From the NCBI GenBank assembly GCA_032251435.1, contig JAVVEH010000006.1, positions 1 through 64,000 on the forward strand: 64,000 nucleotides of DNA. The letters are read 5' to 3'. The notes under the pieces are model-generated. The model searched no databases. It saw only the letters and a program-made list of their open reading frames with translations, and was not told the DNA's origin. Within the stretch, counting starts at the first letter, position 1. The number at the start of each line of letters is the position of its first letter. Of this stretch, positions 26,298-35,013 are shown in pieces. Source of the DNA: JAVVEH01 sp032251435 (lineage in GTDB: Bacteria; Verrucomicrobiota; Lentisphaeria; Oligosphaerales; MVZH01). Both the position numbers and the translations under genes were made by a program.

Positions 26298-26693
26298 ATG
26301 GCAGCCAGCCCCTCTTCAAGAGGCGGACGCCGCAAGGCGGACCGTCACGTGCCAAGTGGCATCGCGCATATCGAAGCCACTTTTAACAACACCAAGGTCA
26401 GCATCACGGACATGAACGGAAATGTCATTTCCTGGTGCACCGCTGGTCGTTTAGGCTATAAAGGATCCCGGAAAAGCACATCTTACGTCGCTCAGTTAGT
26501 CGGCGCCGAAGCCGCCAAACAAGCGATGGACGCGGGCATGCGGGAAATCGAAATTCGTATTAAAGGTCCCGGCGCCGGTCGTGAATCCGCCGCCCGCGGG
26601 ATCGCTTCAGCCGGCTTGGAAGTGACCGTGTTAAACGATGTCACCCCCATTCCGCATAATGGTTGCCGCCCCCCGAAACGGCGGCGTGTGTAA
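26298..26693 (+). CDS. rpsK: Ribosomal protein uS11
   Basis: The product is 131 residues. It has GIAHIEATFNNTKVSITDMN, GSRKSTSYVAQLVGAEAAKQ and the conserved C-terminus TPIPHNGCRPPKRRRV. It lies on the 30S platform. The next gene is rpoA: rpsD, normally between the two, is absent here. Confidence 0.97.
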   Translation: MAASPSSRGGRRKADRHVPSGIAHIEATFNNTKVSITDMNGNVISWCTAGRLGYKGSRKSTSYVAQLVGAEAAKQAMDAGMREIEIRIKGPGAGRESAARGIASAGLEVTVLNDVTPIPHNGCRPPKRRRV

Positions 26694-26780
26694 TAGAGAT
26701 TTTCCGTTCAAACGCTCATGATTGATTGAACGTTCCGCTTTGAAATATGTAAAACCCCTCATTTTAAAGAGGAGGAAGAC

Positions 26781-27794
26781 ATGTCCGCAATTGATGGTTT
26801 CGCAATGCCTGAATCGTTGGTGATTGACGAGGCGACAGCCACACCGACTTACGCTAAATTTATCGCCGAACCGTGGGAAAAAGGGTTTGGCAACACCCTT
26901 GGAAACGCCCTGCGCCGCGTGCTGCTGTCGTCTTTGGAAGGCGTGGCGGTCTCGTCCGTGCGCATCGACGGGGTGGCCCATGAATTTTCCACGATTCCGG
27001 ATGTCTTGGAAGATGTCACGGAAATTATCCTGAATTTGAAAAAATTACGGGTATCCTGCGACGGGGATCTTCCCCGGACCTTGGAACTGGTCGCCGACAA
27101 GGCCGGCGCGGTCACCGCCGCGGCGGTGCGGGAAGACGGTGTCACCACAATTCTCAACCCCGAGCTGCATATCTGCACACTCGACCGCGACCGCCCGGTG
27201 CGCATTGAACTGGAAATTTGCAAGGGGCGTGGATATCGGTTGGGTGAACAGAATAAACGCGCGGATCAACCCATTGGCGTGATTCCGATCGACTCATTGT
27301 TCAGCCCGGTCGAGCGCATGGCGTACGATGTGCAGCAGTGCCGGGTCGGCAACCGGACCGACTACGACCGTTTGGAATTGCAAGTGTGGACAGACGGACG
27401 CGTGTCGCCTGAAGACGCGGTTCGCACCGCCGCGACAATTTTACAGCGTCACCTGACTGTTTTCACCATCTCTTCCCAGGACCAAATCCCGCAGGAAGAA
27501 CGGTTGAATGAGGAAGAACTTGAGTTGTTGAACAAGCTCTCCTGCAATGTCGCCGACATGGACTTGTCCGTGCGCGCCAAAAATTGCCTGCAGAACGCCG
27601 AGATCGACACCGTTGGAACACTGGTTTCCAAAGCGGAAAGCGAAATGCTCAAGTTCCGTAATTTTGGCAAAAAATCACTTGATGAAATTAAAGAAAAACT
27701 TGCACTGACGGGTTTGGCTCTGGAAATGCCGGTCGCCGAAAACGTCGCTGAAGCCCTGCGTCAACGGCGGGAAAAACTTCAAGAAGAGGATTGA
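26781..27794 (+). CDS. rpoA: RNA polymerase alpha subunit
   Basis: The product is 337 residues. The N-terminal dimerisation domain includes EPWEKGFGNTLGNALRRVLL and SSVRIDGVAHEFSTI. The linker holds EEERLNEEELELLNKL-like acidic residues. The C-terminal DNA- and activator-binding domain has SVRAKNCLQNAEIDTVGTL and FGKKSLDEIKEKL. It is preceded by AAAGAGGAGGAAG. Only 3 bp separate it from rplQ. Confidence 0.97.
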   Translation: MSAIDGFAMPESLVIDEATATPTYAKFIAEPWEKGFGNTLGNALRRVLLSSLEGVAVSSVRIDGVAHEFSTIPDVLEDVTEIILNLKKLRVSCDGDLPRTLELVADKAGAVTAAAVREDGVTTILNPELHICTLDRDRPVRIELEICKGRGYRLGEQNKRADQPIGVIPIDSLFSPVERMAYDVQQCRVGNRTDYDRLELQVWTDGRVSPEDAVRTAATILQRHLTVFTISSQDQIPQEERLNEEELELLNKLSCNVADMDLSVRAKNCLQNAEIDTVGTLVSKAESEMLKFRNFGKKSLDEIKEKLALTGLALEMPVAENVAEALRQRREKLQEED

Positions 27795-27797
27795 TCG

Positions 27798-28337
27798 ATG
27801 CGGCATCGTAAACATACCTTTAAAATCAACCGTACGGGCTCGCACCGTCGGGCGATGATGGCCAACATGGCCTGTAGCCTGATTGTGGAAGGCCGAATTA
27901 AAACGACGCTGGTGCGCGCCAAAGAACTGCGCAAAATCGTCGAAAAAATGATCACGCTCGGCAAGCGCGGGTCCTCGGACACCCGTCGTCATGCCGCCCT
28001 TCGCCAGGCTGTCGCCTATCTGCGTCAACCCAGCGTCGTGCGTGTGTTGTTTGATGACATCGCTCCCCGTTTCGCCAACCGCGCCGGTGGCTACACCCGG
28101 ATCATGAAGCTCGGCCCCCGGGTGGGTGACGCCGCGGAAATGTGTCTGATCGAAATTCTCACTGATGACGTTTCTCCCAAGGCTGAAGCCGCTCCCAAGG
28201 CCGAAGGCGCGGAAAAAACGGTCGCGGCGCCCGCCACACAAGAAGCCGCGGAAACAGAGGAAGCTGTCGAAGCGACGGTTTCTGAAGAAGACGCGGAAAC
28301 GGACGCGGTGGTTGACGAAGAAAAAAACGCCGGCTGA
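27798..28337 (+). CDS. rplQ: Ribosomal protein bL17 with acidic tail
   Basis: The product is 179 residues, where typical L17 is about 120-130. The first 120 residues are standard (MRHRKHTFKINRTGSHRRAM, then GGYTRIMKLGPRVGDAAEMC). They are followed by an Ala/Glu/Thr-rich acidic tail of about 60 residues. Extended tails occur in L17 of several lineages, and their role is unknown. The gene closes the rpmJ-rplQ unit and is followed by a strong terminator. Confidence 0.95.
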   Translation: MRHRKHTFKINRTGSHRRAMMANMACSLIVEGRIKTTLVRAKELRKIVEKMITLGKRGSSDTRRHAALRQAVAYLRQPSVVRVLFDDIAPRFANRAGGYTRIMKLGPRVGDAAEMCLIEILTDDVSPKAEAAPKAEGAEKTVAAPATQEAAETEEAVEATVSEEDAETDAVVDEEKNAG

Positions 28338-28361
28338 CCCGGAGTTTCACTGTTCACATCA

Positions 28362-28394
28362 CCTCGGATTGTCGGTGACAATCCGGGGTTTTTT
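28362..28394 (+). terminator. Terminator after rplQ
   Basis: CCTCGGATTGTC (28362-28373) pairs with GACAATCCGGGG (28377-28388) through one G-T pair. The loop is GGT and six T follow. Confidence 0.92.
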
Positions 28395-28491
28395 ATGCCG
28401 TCACCCGCCCGTCTGATAAAAGTCGGGGATGAATCAGGCCCGCCCCCCCCGTTGAACGAACGCGGCGCCTGAATCATTCGCCCAACGGCGC

Positions 28492-28519
28492 TTGTAAGCG
28501 GCTGTCAAACAAGTATATT
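28492..28519 (+). promoter_or_regulatory. Putative rpsB promoter
   Basis: TTGTAA (28492-28497) and TATATT (28514-28519) have a 16-bp spacer. The predicted start leaves a leader of about 150 nt before rpsB, room for S2 autoregulation. The rest of the 338-bp gap (28338-28675) holds only the rplQ terminator and a C-rich run. Confidence 0.5.
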
Positions 28520-28675
28520 ACTGCCCTTTTACCCGCGTGTTTTCCGCGGCGCCCGCGCGCCGTGACGGCCAATAAGCGACGACACGCACACATTAAAAAA
28601 GCGGATCTGCTCGAAGCGGTGACATGGTCAACCCCGCGGGCAAGCTCTCCACGGTACTGACGAAAGGACTGCCTC

Positions 28676-29491
28676 ATGGCGAAAATCACAATTCAGGATA
28701 TGGTCAAAGCCGGTGTGCATTTCGGGCACCAGACAAAACGCTGGAATCCGAAAATGAAACCGTACATTTATGGCACACGCCACGGCGTGACAATCTTCGA
28801 CTTGACTGTCACCATGCGCCGCCTGGCCAAAGCCTGCGAATTTCTGCGTGAAAACGTCGCCAAAGGCGGCGATGTCCTTTTTGTCGGCACCAAGCGGCAG
28901 AGCCAGGAAGTCGTCCGCGAAGCCGCTAAAGAGACAGGCATGTTTTTCATGGCCGACCGCTGGATGGGCGGAACACTCACGAATAACGACGTGATCATGA
29001 CCCGCGCCCGGTACATGCAGAAACTGCGGAAAATGGAAGATGCCGGCGAAGTGGATGAGATGCCGAACAAAGAAGCGTCGCGGGCGCGCCGCGAGCTGTC
29101 CAAACTGGAACGGTCTTTGATCGGTATCGCTGACATGCGAAAGCTTCCCGATGTCATGGTGGTGGTGGATATTGAACGGGATCATATCGCGGTGAATGAG
29201 GCGAAACGTCTGGGCATTCCCGTCGTCGCCATCGTGGACTCTAACTGCGACCCGGATGAGATCGACTATATCGTGCCGGGCAACGATGACGCTGTCCGGT
29301 CGATACAAATCCTTCTTGGCGCCTTTGTTCAGGCGATCAAGGAAGGCCGTGGTCTGTCCGGTCGGGAAGACATTCCGCAAGAAAAGGCCGTGGCGGCGGC
29401 TGAAGAAGCCGCTGAGGCTCCCGCCGTTGAAGAAGAACAAGCGGACACCCCCGCGGAAGAGGCGCCGGCGCCCCAACCCGCCGCGGAGTAA
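28676..29491 (+). CDS. rpsB: Ribosomal protein uS2 with acidic tail
   Basis: The product is 271 residues. The core is standard: MAKITIQDMVKAGVHFGHQT, WNPKMKPYIYG, RWMGGTLTN and VVVDIERDHIAVNEAKRLGI. A C-terminal tail of about 35 residues rich in Ala, Glu and Pro follows GREDIPQEK. It is a 30S protein needed for S1 binding. It is followed by tsf in the usual order. Confidence 0.97.
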   Translation: MAKITIQDMVKAGVHFGHQTKRWNPKMKPYIYGTRHGVTIFDLTVTMRRLAKACEFLRENVAKGGDVLFVGTKRQSQEVVREAAKETGMFFMADRWMGGTLTNNDVIMTRARYMQKLRKMEDAGEVDEMPNKEASRARRELSKLERSLIGIADMRKLPDVMVVVDIERDHIAVNEAKRLGIPVVAIVDSNCDPDEIDYIVPGNDDAVRSIQILLGAFVQAIKEGRGLSGREDIPQEKAVAAAEEAAEAPAVEEEQADTPAEEAPAPQPAAE

Positions 29492-29547
29492 GCGCTTCGC
29501 CCCTTTTTCTTCACGACATAAAACAGACAGTTTTACAGGATGATATT

Positions 29548-30351
29548 ATGGCAACTATTTCCGCTAACATGGTGAAAGACCTGCGTGAGAAGACCGGCGC
29601 GGGTATGATGGACTGCAAGAAAGCCCTCGTGGAGGCTGACGGTGACATGGACGCCGCTTTGGAAAACCTGCGTAAAGCCGGTATCGCCAAAGCCGCTAAA
29701 AAAGCCAGCCGGACAGCCAAAGAAGGCTTGATCATTATCGCTCTGGGTGACGGTGCCGCCGCCGCGGTTGAAGCTCTCTGCGAAACCGACTTTGTCGCCA
29801 AAAATGAGAAATTCATTGATTTCGGCAACCGGGTCGCCGCCTCGGCTTTGGCGCTGGATCGTGATGGCGATGTGAGTGATTCCATCAACGCCGAATATAA
29901 AGATGAGTTGACCGAGATGGTCGCCCGTATCGGCGAGAACCAGCAGCTTCGGCGGGTCATCCGCTGGGCCAATCCCGCCGCCAAGTACGGCAGCTATCTG
30001 CACATGGGCGGAAAAATCGGGGTGATGGTGGAAGTTGAAGGCGAGGCGGACGAAACCTTGCTGAGTGACATCTGCATGCACATCGCCGCCTTTAACCCGC
30101 AATTCATTTCTCCTGACGAGATCACTGACGAGATGATTGAAAAGGAAAAAGAAATCGCCCGGGCGCAGATGGCTGGAAAACCGGCGGATATCATTGAGAA
30201 GATCATCATGGGTAAGATCAACAAGTGGTATTCTGAAGTCTGTTTGATGCGGCAGCCGTGGCTGCGTGACGACAAAAGCTGCCTGGCTAAAGTCGCCAAA
30301 GGCATCACCGTCAAGCGGTTCATCCGCTGGGCTGTCGGCGAGGATCTTTAA
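29548..30351 (+). CDS. tsf: Elongation factor Ts
   Basis: The product is 267 residues. It is the nucleotide-exchange factor for EF-Tu. It has the UBA-like N-terminus with KTGAGMMDCKKALVEADGDM, followed by EALCETDFVAKNEKFIDFGN and the HIAAFNPQFISPDEI region. A hairpin terminator directly after the stop separates it from pyrH. Confidence 0.96.
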   Translation: MATISANMVKDLREKTGAGMMDCKKALVEADGDMDAALENLRKAGIAKAAKKASRTAKEGLIIIALGDGAAAAVEALCETDFVAKNEKFIDFGNRVAASALALDRDGDVSDSINAEYKDELTEMVARIGENQQLRRVIRWANPAAKYGSYLHMGGKIGVMVEVEGEADETLLSDICMHIAAFNPQFISPDEITDEMIEKEKEIARAQMAGKPADIIEKIIMGKINKWYSEVCLMRQPWLRDDKSCLAKVAKGITVKRFIRWAVGEDL

Positions 30352-30357
30352 TCATTT

Positions 30358-30384
30358 AAAACGGGCTTCGGCCCGTTTTTTTTT
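30358..30384 (+). terminator. Terminator after tsf
   Basis: AAAACGGGC (30358-30366), a TTCG tetraloop and GCCCGTTTT (30371-30379) run into a long T tract to 30384. Confidence 0.93.
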
Positions 30385-30511
30385 GGCTTTTTTGAATCCA
30401 TTGGCCGGGATAATCGTAAAATCCCGTATCGTTTCATCGCGGACAAGCGCGGCCGGTCTCCCGCCGGTATGGGCTGGCGGGAACCGGGGCGGATAACAAG
30501 AGGGCGGCAGA

Positions 30512-31252
30512 ATGGCGGAATTACTTTATAAACGGATCATCTTAAAACTTTCAGGCGAGGCTTTGAAGGGAAAAGAGCCGGGGGGTCTCAATCCCGAAGC
30601 GCTTGAACAGGTGGGACGGCTGGTGAAATCAGCGTACGACCTGGGCGCGGAGATCGCCCTGGTCTGCGGCGGGGGAAACTTTTTCCGCGGTCTGCCGGCC
30701 AGTCAGGAAATCTGCGTGAGCCGCTGCACCGCCGACGCCATCGGCATGATGGCCACGGTGATGAATGGACTCGCCCTGCGCGACGCGGTTGAGAGCGCCG
30801 GAATTCCCGCCCGTATCCAAAGCGCGTTTGTGATCCCGGGTGTGGCCAACACCTTTGATCACCTGCATGCGGAGCATTTGATGAGCGAGGGGAATGTCAT
30901 GGTCTTCGCCGGCGGCACAGGGCTGCCTTTCTTCACGACGGACACAACGGCGGCCCTCAGGGCCTGCCAAGTCGGCGCTCACGCGGTCGTAAAAGCCACC
31001 AAGGTGGATGGTGTCTACACGGCGGACCCCAATAAAAATCCCCAGGCCAAACGCTATCGCAGCATTTCTTACCATGACGCCATCAATCAACGCCTGGGGA
31101 TTATGGATTCAACTTCCTTCTCACTATGTATGGACAATAACGTGCCCATTATCGTCTATAACTTCGCGGAAGAAGACGGTTTGGCCAGCGTTCTATTGGG
31201 CAATACCGAGCACGCCACGGTGGTGGGAAATGTCCCCACGGCGCTGGCTTAA
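30512..31252 (+). CDS. pyrH: UMP kinase
   Basis: The product is 246 residues of the amino-acid-kinase fold. KRIILKLSGEALKGKEPGG is followed by VCGGGNFFRGLPAS, FAGGTGLPFFTTDTTAALRA and VDGVYTADPNKNPQAKRY. It phosphorylates UMP to UDP. The usual rpsB-tsf-pyrH-frr order is kept up to here, but frr does not follow. The ATG has GAGGGCGG upstream. Confidence 0.96.
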   Translation: MAELLYKRIILKLSGEALKGKEPGGLNPEALEQVGRLVKSAYDLGAEIALVCGGGNFFRGLPASQEICVSRCTADAIGMMATVMNGLALRDAVESAGIPARIQSAFVIPGVANTFDHLHAEHLMSEGNVMVFAGGTGLPFFTTDTTAALRACQVGAHAVVKATKVDGVYTADPNKNPQAKRYRSISYHDAINQRLGIMDSTSFSLCMDNNVPIIVYNFAEEDGLASVLLGNTEHATVVGNVPTALA

Positions 31253-31303
31253 GGGCGCTCCGCCCGGAGCGGCGGCCTGAGCGAAAAGAGCGGAAGAGCG
31301 GGC

Positions 31304-31331
31304 AAGGCCAGCCGCGAGCTGGCCTTTTTTT
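31304..31331 (+). terminator. Terminator after pyrH
   Basis: AAGGCCAGC (31304-31312), loop CGCGA and GCTGGCCTT (31318-31326) are followed by T residues. Confidence 0.9.
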
Positions 31332-31383
31332 CCGCCCGGTCCCGCCCGGCGAAAGGTAGCCGGGCCGTCTTTCCTTGGCGTAT

Positions 31384-32100
31384 CTACTTCTTCGCCGCTC
31401 CGCAGTTCACACATTTAACTGTGGCGGGTTTATTTTTACCCCCGCAATAGGCGCAGGTCCACTCCTGGGCCACAGGCGCCGGGGGAGGTGTCACCGTCGT
31501 CTTGCCGGTTGAAGAGGATTCGGGGGGACGCGGGGTGGCGCTCACATTTTTTTCCGTCCGCGCCATCTGCCGGAGCAGTTTCTCCAGTGACTGAATGACA
31601 GCGGAGAGTTTGGCATCGGCCTCATTCAGTTTCGCCTTCGCGGCGGCCGCGTCCGTGGCTCCGTCCCGCAAAACCATTTCAGCGTGGCTGATCGCCTGGC
31701 GGGCCAGCTCGGCCGCCTGGTTCGCCGTCGCCAACTCGGTCAAAGTGGCGCCTTTGCTGGTATAGCGCAACGACAGATCCCCGGCCCGCTGAATCTTCCG
31801 TTTGACATCATCGAGCAATTGAAATGTGCCGCCACGCAACATGCCGGCCGCTTGGCGAATGGCTTTGGCCTTCGCTTTGCTGTCCGCGATGCTTTTCGCC
31901 CGCTCGCAAGCCGCGTCCGCCGCGCCGATTTCAGCGTCAAGAACCCGGGCGAAGGCCTGGTTGACGGCCACGGTCTGCTCGGCACGCGACTTGGCCTCGT
32001 CAAACTTCTTGATTTCTTTATCAGGATCTTTCGCCCCGCAACCGGCCAGACAGGCGGCGAGAACCCCGACGGAAAAAACAGTGAAAAAACGACTCTTCAT
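31384..32100 (-). CDS. Lipoprotein with coiled coil and RanBP2-type zinc finger
   Basis: The product is 238 residues. A lipoprotein signal ends in LAGC (Cys21). A long Ala/Glu/Lys-rich helical region follows, probably coiled coil (about 25-180), then a Pro/Thr linker. The C-terminal finger W-T-C-AY-C-GGK-N-KPATVK-C-VN-C fits the RanBP2 pattern W-x-C-x2-C-x3-N-x6-C-x2-C exactly. Such fingers normally bind RNA or ubiquitin in eukaryotes, so one on an exported lipoprotein is odd. It lies 49 bp after gyrA on the same strand. No function is assigned. Confidence 0.7.
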   Translation of the reverse strand: MKSRFFTVFSVGVLAACLAGCGAKDPDKEIKKFDEAKSRAEQTVAVNQAFARVLDAEIGAADAACERAKSIADSKAKAKAIRQAAGMLRGGTFQLLDDVKRKIQRAGDLSLRYTSKGATLTELATANQAAELARQAISHAEMVLRDGATDAAAAKAKLNEADAKLSAVIQSLEKLLRQMARTEKNVSATPRPPESSSTGKTTVTPPPAPVAQEWTCAYCGGKNKPATVKCVNCGAAKK

Positions 32101-32149
32101 ACCTTAACCTTCGCGTTTGACGTGTGTTTTTTTTCTGTCAGACAACGGA

Positions 32150-34843
32150 TTATTCCGTGTCCTCATCGACCGCGTCCACCTGCTCATCATCGGCTTCCGC
32201 CATGGTTTCCTCATCAGCCCCGGCTTCGCTGGAAACAGCTTCAACCGGAGCGCCCGCCTCCACAACAGGTTGATCATCGTCCTCAGCGGGCGGTTCTTCG
32301 CCCTCCTCCATACGCTCGACCAAGGACACACTGCTGATCTCATCTTTTCCCTTGAAGCTCATGACGCGGACACCCATAGTGCCCCGTCCTTTGGGCGTGA
32401 TGCCTTCGGTTGAGATGCGGACCATCTGCCCTTTGACCGAGGTCATCAAAATGTCATGCTCAGCTTTTTCCAAGGCTTCCTCATCCACGCCGGCTTCCAC
32501 CTCGGCGTTCCGCAACATCAGCACGGAGACCACGCGGTCATCCGCTTTCAAACGGATACTCTTGATCCCTTTTCCACCCCGGCGGGTCATCCGGTAGCCA
32601 TCACTGCCTTTGCCGTCTTCCCGGGGCAATCCCGTTCCAACGCGGGTGCGCATCCCCATGCCGTTAGCGGTGATAACCAGGAGTTCAGCTTCCGGATCAG
32701 CGACATTCATCGCCACGATCTTGGTGACCAGGGTTTCCTTGTCAGAACCCCGCAGTTCCATGCCGCGGACCCCGCGGGTTTTCCGGCCCATCGTCCGGCA
32801 ATCCGTTTCTCTGAAGCGGCAGGCCATGCCATTGGCGGCGGAAAGCAGAATCTGCTGTGTGCCATCCGTGAGTTTCGCCTCAATCAAATCATCATCCTCG
32901 TCCAGATCGATGGCGATAATCCCTTTGCGGCGCAGGTTTTTAAACATGTTCAAGGCGGTTTTCTTAACAATCCCGTTGGCGGTGGCCATGATGACATACC
33001 GGTCGTCCACATCGACCTCATCCACCGTGATCATCGCCCGCACCACTTCACCCGGCTCCAGTTGAATCAGGTTCACCAGCGCTTTCCCGCGGCTCTGGCG
33101 CGGGGCTTCCGGAATTTCATACCCTTTCAACCAGTGCATGCGGCCCTGGTTGGTGAAGAAAAGAATGTAGTCATGGGTGCACATGGTCATCAAGTGCTCC
33201 ACATAATCCTCCTCTTTTGTCTGCATGCCGATGACCCCCTTGCCGCCGCGGCCCTGGATCCGGTAGGTGTCAACGGGAACCCGTTTGATATAGCCGGTGG
33301 CCGAAACGGTCACCACACAGATCCCCCGCTCAATCAAATCTTCCACATTGAGCTCTTTCTCCGAAGGCAGAATACGCGTCCGGCGCGGCTCGGCGTATTT
33401 GTCCCGCACCTCGATCAATTCTTCTTTGACCACGCCCATACGCATCTCACGGCTGGCCAGCAATTCCTTGTAATAGGCGATCCGCTGAGTCAGCTCGTCG
33501 TATTCCGTCTGGATGGCCTCCATGGCCAGTCCGGTCAACTGATGAAGCCGCATGTCAAGGATGGCCGCCGTCTGCTTGTCGGACAGACCGAAGCGTTCCA
33601 TCAAGGCGTTCGCCGCCTCATCTCGCGTCCGTGATTTACGGATGATGTCAACCACCTCGTCGATATTGTCCACGGCGATCAACAACCCTTCCAGGATGTG
33701 AGCCCGCGCTTCGGCTTTTTCCAATTCGAACAGTGTCCGCCGGGTAATGACTTCCAGGCGGTGGTCAATGTAAGCCTGCAGGACCTGGCGTAAATTCATC
33801 GTCCGGGGCCGGTTGCGGTCGACAACGAGGAATTGGCAGCCGAAAGACGTTTCCAGTTGTGTGTGTTTATACAGTTGATTGAGAACGACATTCCCCATCG
33901 CGTTCCGCTTAATGTCGATCACAATCCGAATCCCGGCGCGGCTGCTGGACTCGTCCCGCAGCCCGGAAATGCCGACGATGCGTTTGTCCCGGATCAAGTC
34001 GGCGATGGAGGTGACCATCCGTTCCTTGTTCACCGCGTAGGGAATTTCCGTCACGATAATTCGTTCACGCTCATTTTTCTCTTCAATGACCGCTTTTCCG
34101 CGCAGCTTTAAGACAGCGTGGCCGGTTTCGTACAATTGGATAACCGGGTTAATCCCCATCAGCGCCGCGCCGGTCGGAAAATCGGGTCCCGGCAGCGCCT
34201 GCATCATTTCCCGGATCGTCACCATGGGGTTGTCAATGAGCATGATCGTGGCGTTAATGACTTCCGCCAAGTTATGCGGAGGGATGTTGGTGGCCATGCC
34301 CACGCCGATGCCCGTGCTGCCATTGACCAGCAAGTTGGGGAACCGGGCGGGCAGCACCACCGGCTCACTGCCGACTTCGTCAAAGGTTGTCCGCATATCA
34401 ATGGTGTTACGGTCCATATCGGCGAGCAGCTCTTCCGCCAGCCGTTCCAACCGGCATTCCGTATACCGGTACGCGGCGGCCGAGTCACCGTCAATGCTCC
34501 CGAAGTTTCCCTGCCCGTCAATCAGCGGCCGACGCATGGAAAAATCCTGCGCCATCCGCACCATGGTGTCGTAAACAGCCTGGTCGCCATGGGGATGGTA
34601 GTTACCAATCACTTCCCCGACCACTTTCGCGCACTTGGTGTAGGCGTGCCCTTTGGTCAGGCCCAGCTGCTTCATGGCGTAGAGAATACGCCGATGCACC
34701 GGTTTGAGTCCGTCGCGGACATCCGGAATCGCGCGGCCGACGTTCACGCTCAGCGAATACTGCAAGTAGGCGCTGTGCATGATGTCCTCGATGCCGGCGG
34801 GAACGTCATTTAAAGCGATGTCTCTATTCTCAGTGGAATCCAT
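32150..34843 (-). CDS. gyrA: DNA gyrase subunit A
   Basis: The product is 897 residues, comparable to E. coli (875). The breakage-reunion domain has catalytic Tyr127 in RYTE. The GyrA-box variant QGRGGKG near 540 marks the wrapping domain. The C-terminus is a long acidic tail. In the quinolone-resistance region the motif reads HPHGDQAVYD, so E. coli Ser83 corresponds to Gln88 while Asp87 is kept as Asp92. It is the third gene of a gyrB-dcm-gyrA series and may also be read from the 170-bp gap upstream. Confidence 0.96.
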   Translation of the reverse strand: MDSTENRDIALNDVPAGIEDIMHSAYLQYSLSVNVGRAIPDVRDGLKPVHRRILYAMKQLGLTKGHAYTKCAKVVGEVIGNYHPHGDQAVYDTMVRMAQDFSMRRPLIDGQGNFGSIDGDSAAAYRYTECRLERLAEELLADMDRNTIDMRTTFDEVGSEPVVLPARFPNLLVNGSTGIGVGMATNIPPHNLAEVINATIMLIDNPMVTIREMMQALPGPDFPTGAALMGINPVIQLYETGHAVLKLRGKAVIEEKNERERIIVTEIPYAVNKERMVTSIADLIRDKRIVGISGLRDESSSRAGIRIVIDIKRNAMGNVVLNQLYKHTQLETSFGCQFLVVDRNRPRTMNLRQVLQAYIDHRLEVITRRTLFELEKAEARAHILEGLLIAVDNIDEVVDIIRKSRTRDEAANALMERFGLSDKQTAAILDMRLHQLTGLAMEAIQTEYDELTQRIAYYKELLASREMRMGVVKEELIEVRDKYAEPRRTRILPSEKELNVEDLIERGICVVTVSATGYIKRVPVDTYRIQGRGGKGVIGMQTKEEDYVEHLMTMCTHDYILFFTNQGRMHWLKGYEIPEAPRQSRGKALVNLIQLEPGEVVRAMITVDEVDVDDRYVIMATANGIVKKTALNMFKNLRRKGIIAIDLDEDDDLIEAKLTDGTQQILLSAANGMACRFRETDCRTMGRKTRGVRGMELRGSDKETLVTKIVAMNVADPEAELLVITANGMGMRTRVGTGLPREDGKGSDGYRMTRRGGKGIKSIRLKADDRVVSVLMLRNAEVEAGVDEEALEKAEHDILMTSVKGQMVRISTEGITPKGRGTMGVRVMSFKGKDEISSVSLVERMEEGEEPPAEDDDQPVVEAGAPVEAVSSEAGADEETMAEADDEQVDAVDEDTE

Positions 34844-34895
34844 AGACCAAAACCTGTTTTTTTAGTTTACGTGAAGCGTATCGGTGTAAAAGATA

Positions 34896-35001
34896 TTAGC
34901 TGTCTATAGTCTCAATCATTTCCGCGGCCTGTTTGGGGAATTTCCCCGCCAGCCACCGGAAAACGTCAATATTTTGCGCGCGCGCCCGTTTTTTTTGCCA
35001 T
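34896..35001 (-). pseudogene. Possible decayed small ORF between dcm and gyrA
   Basis: Just after the dcm stop, AAGGA stands before ATG 35001, which reads MAKKTGARAKY and then stops at TGA. A shift of frame in the GC-dinucleotide run near 34976-34986 would continue the ORF as QNIDVFRWLAGKFPKQAAEM up to TAA 34896-34898. An A8 run and the GC repeat are both slippage-prone. It may be the start of a lost partner gene of the methyltransferase, or chance. Confidence 0.25.
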
Positions 35002-35013
35002 TGTCAGTCCTTA

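Noticed and set aside
32456..33634. 392-codon open frame antisense to gyrA
   Set aside because: The gyrA frame on the other strand is fully conserved. Long antisense frames are expected from GC-biased codon use; similar shadows exist opposite rpsB, dxs, gltB and others.
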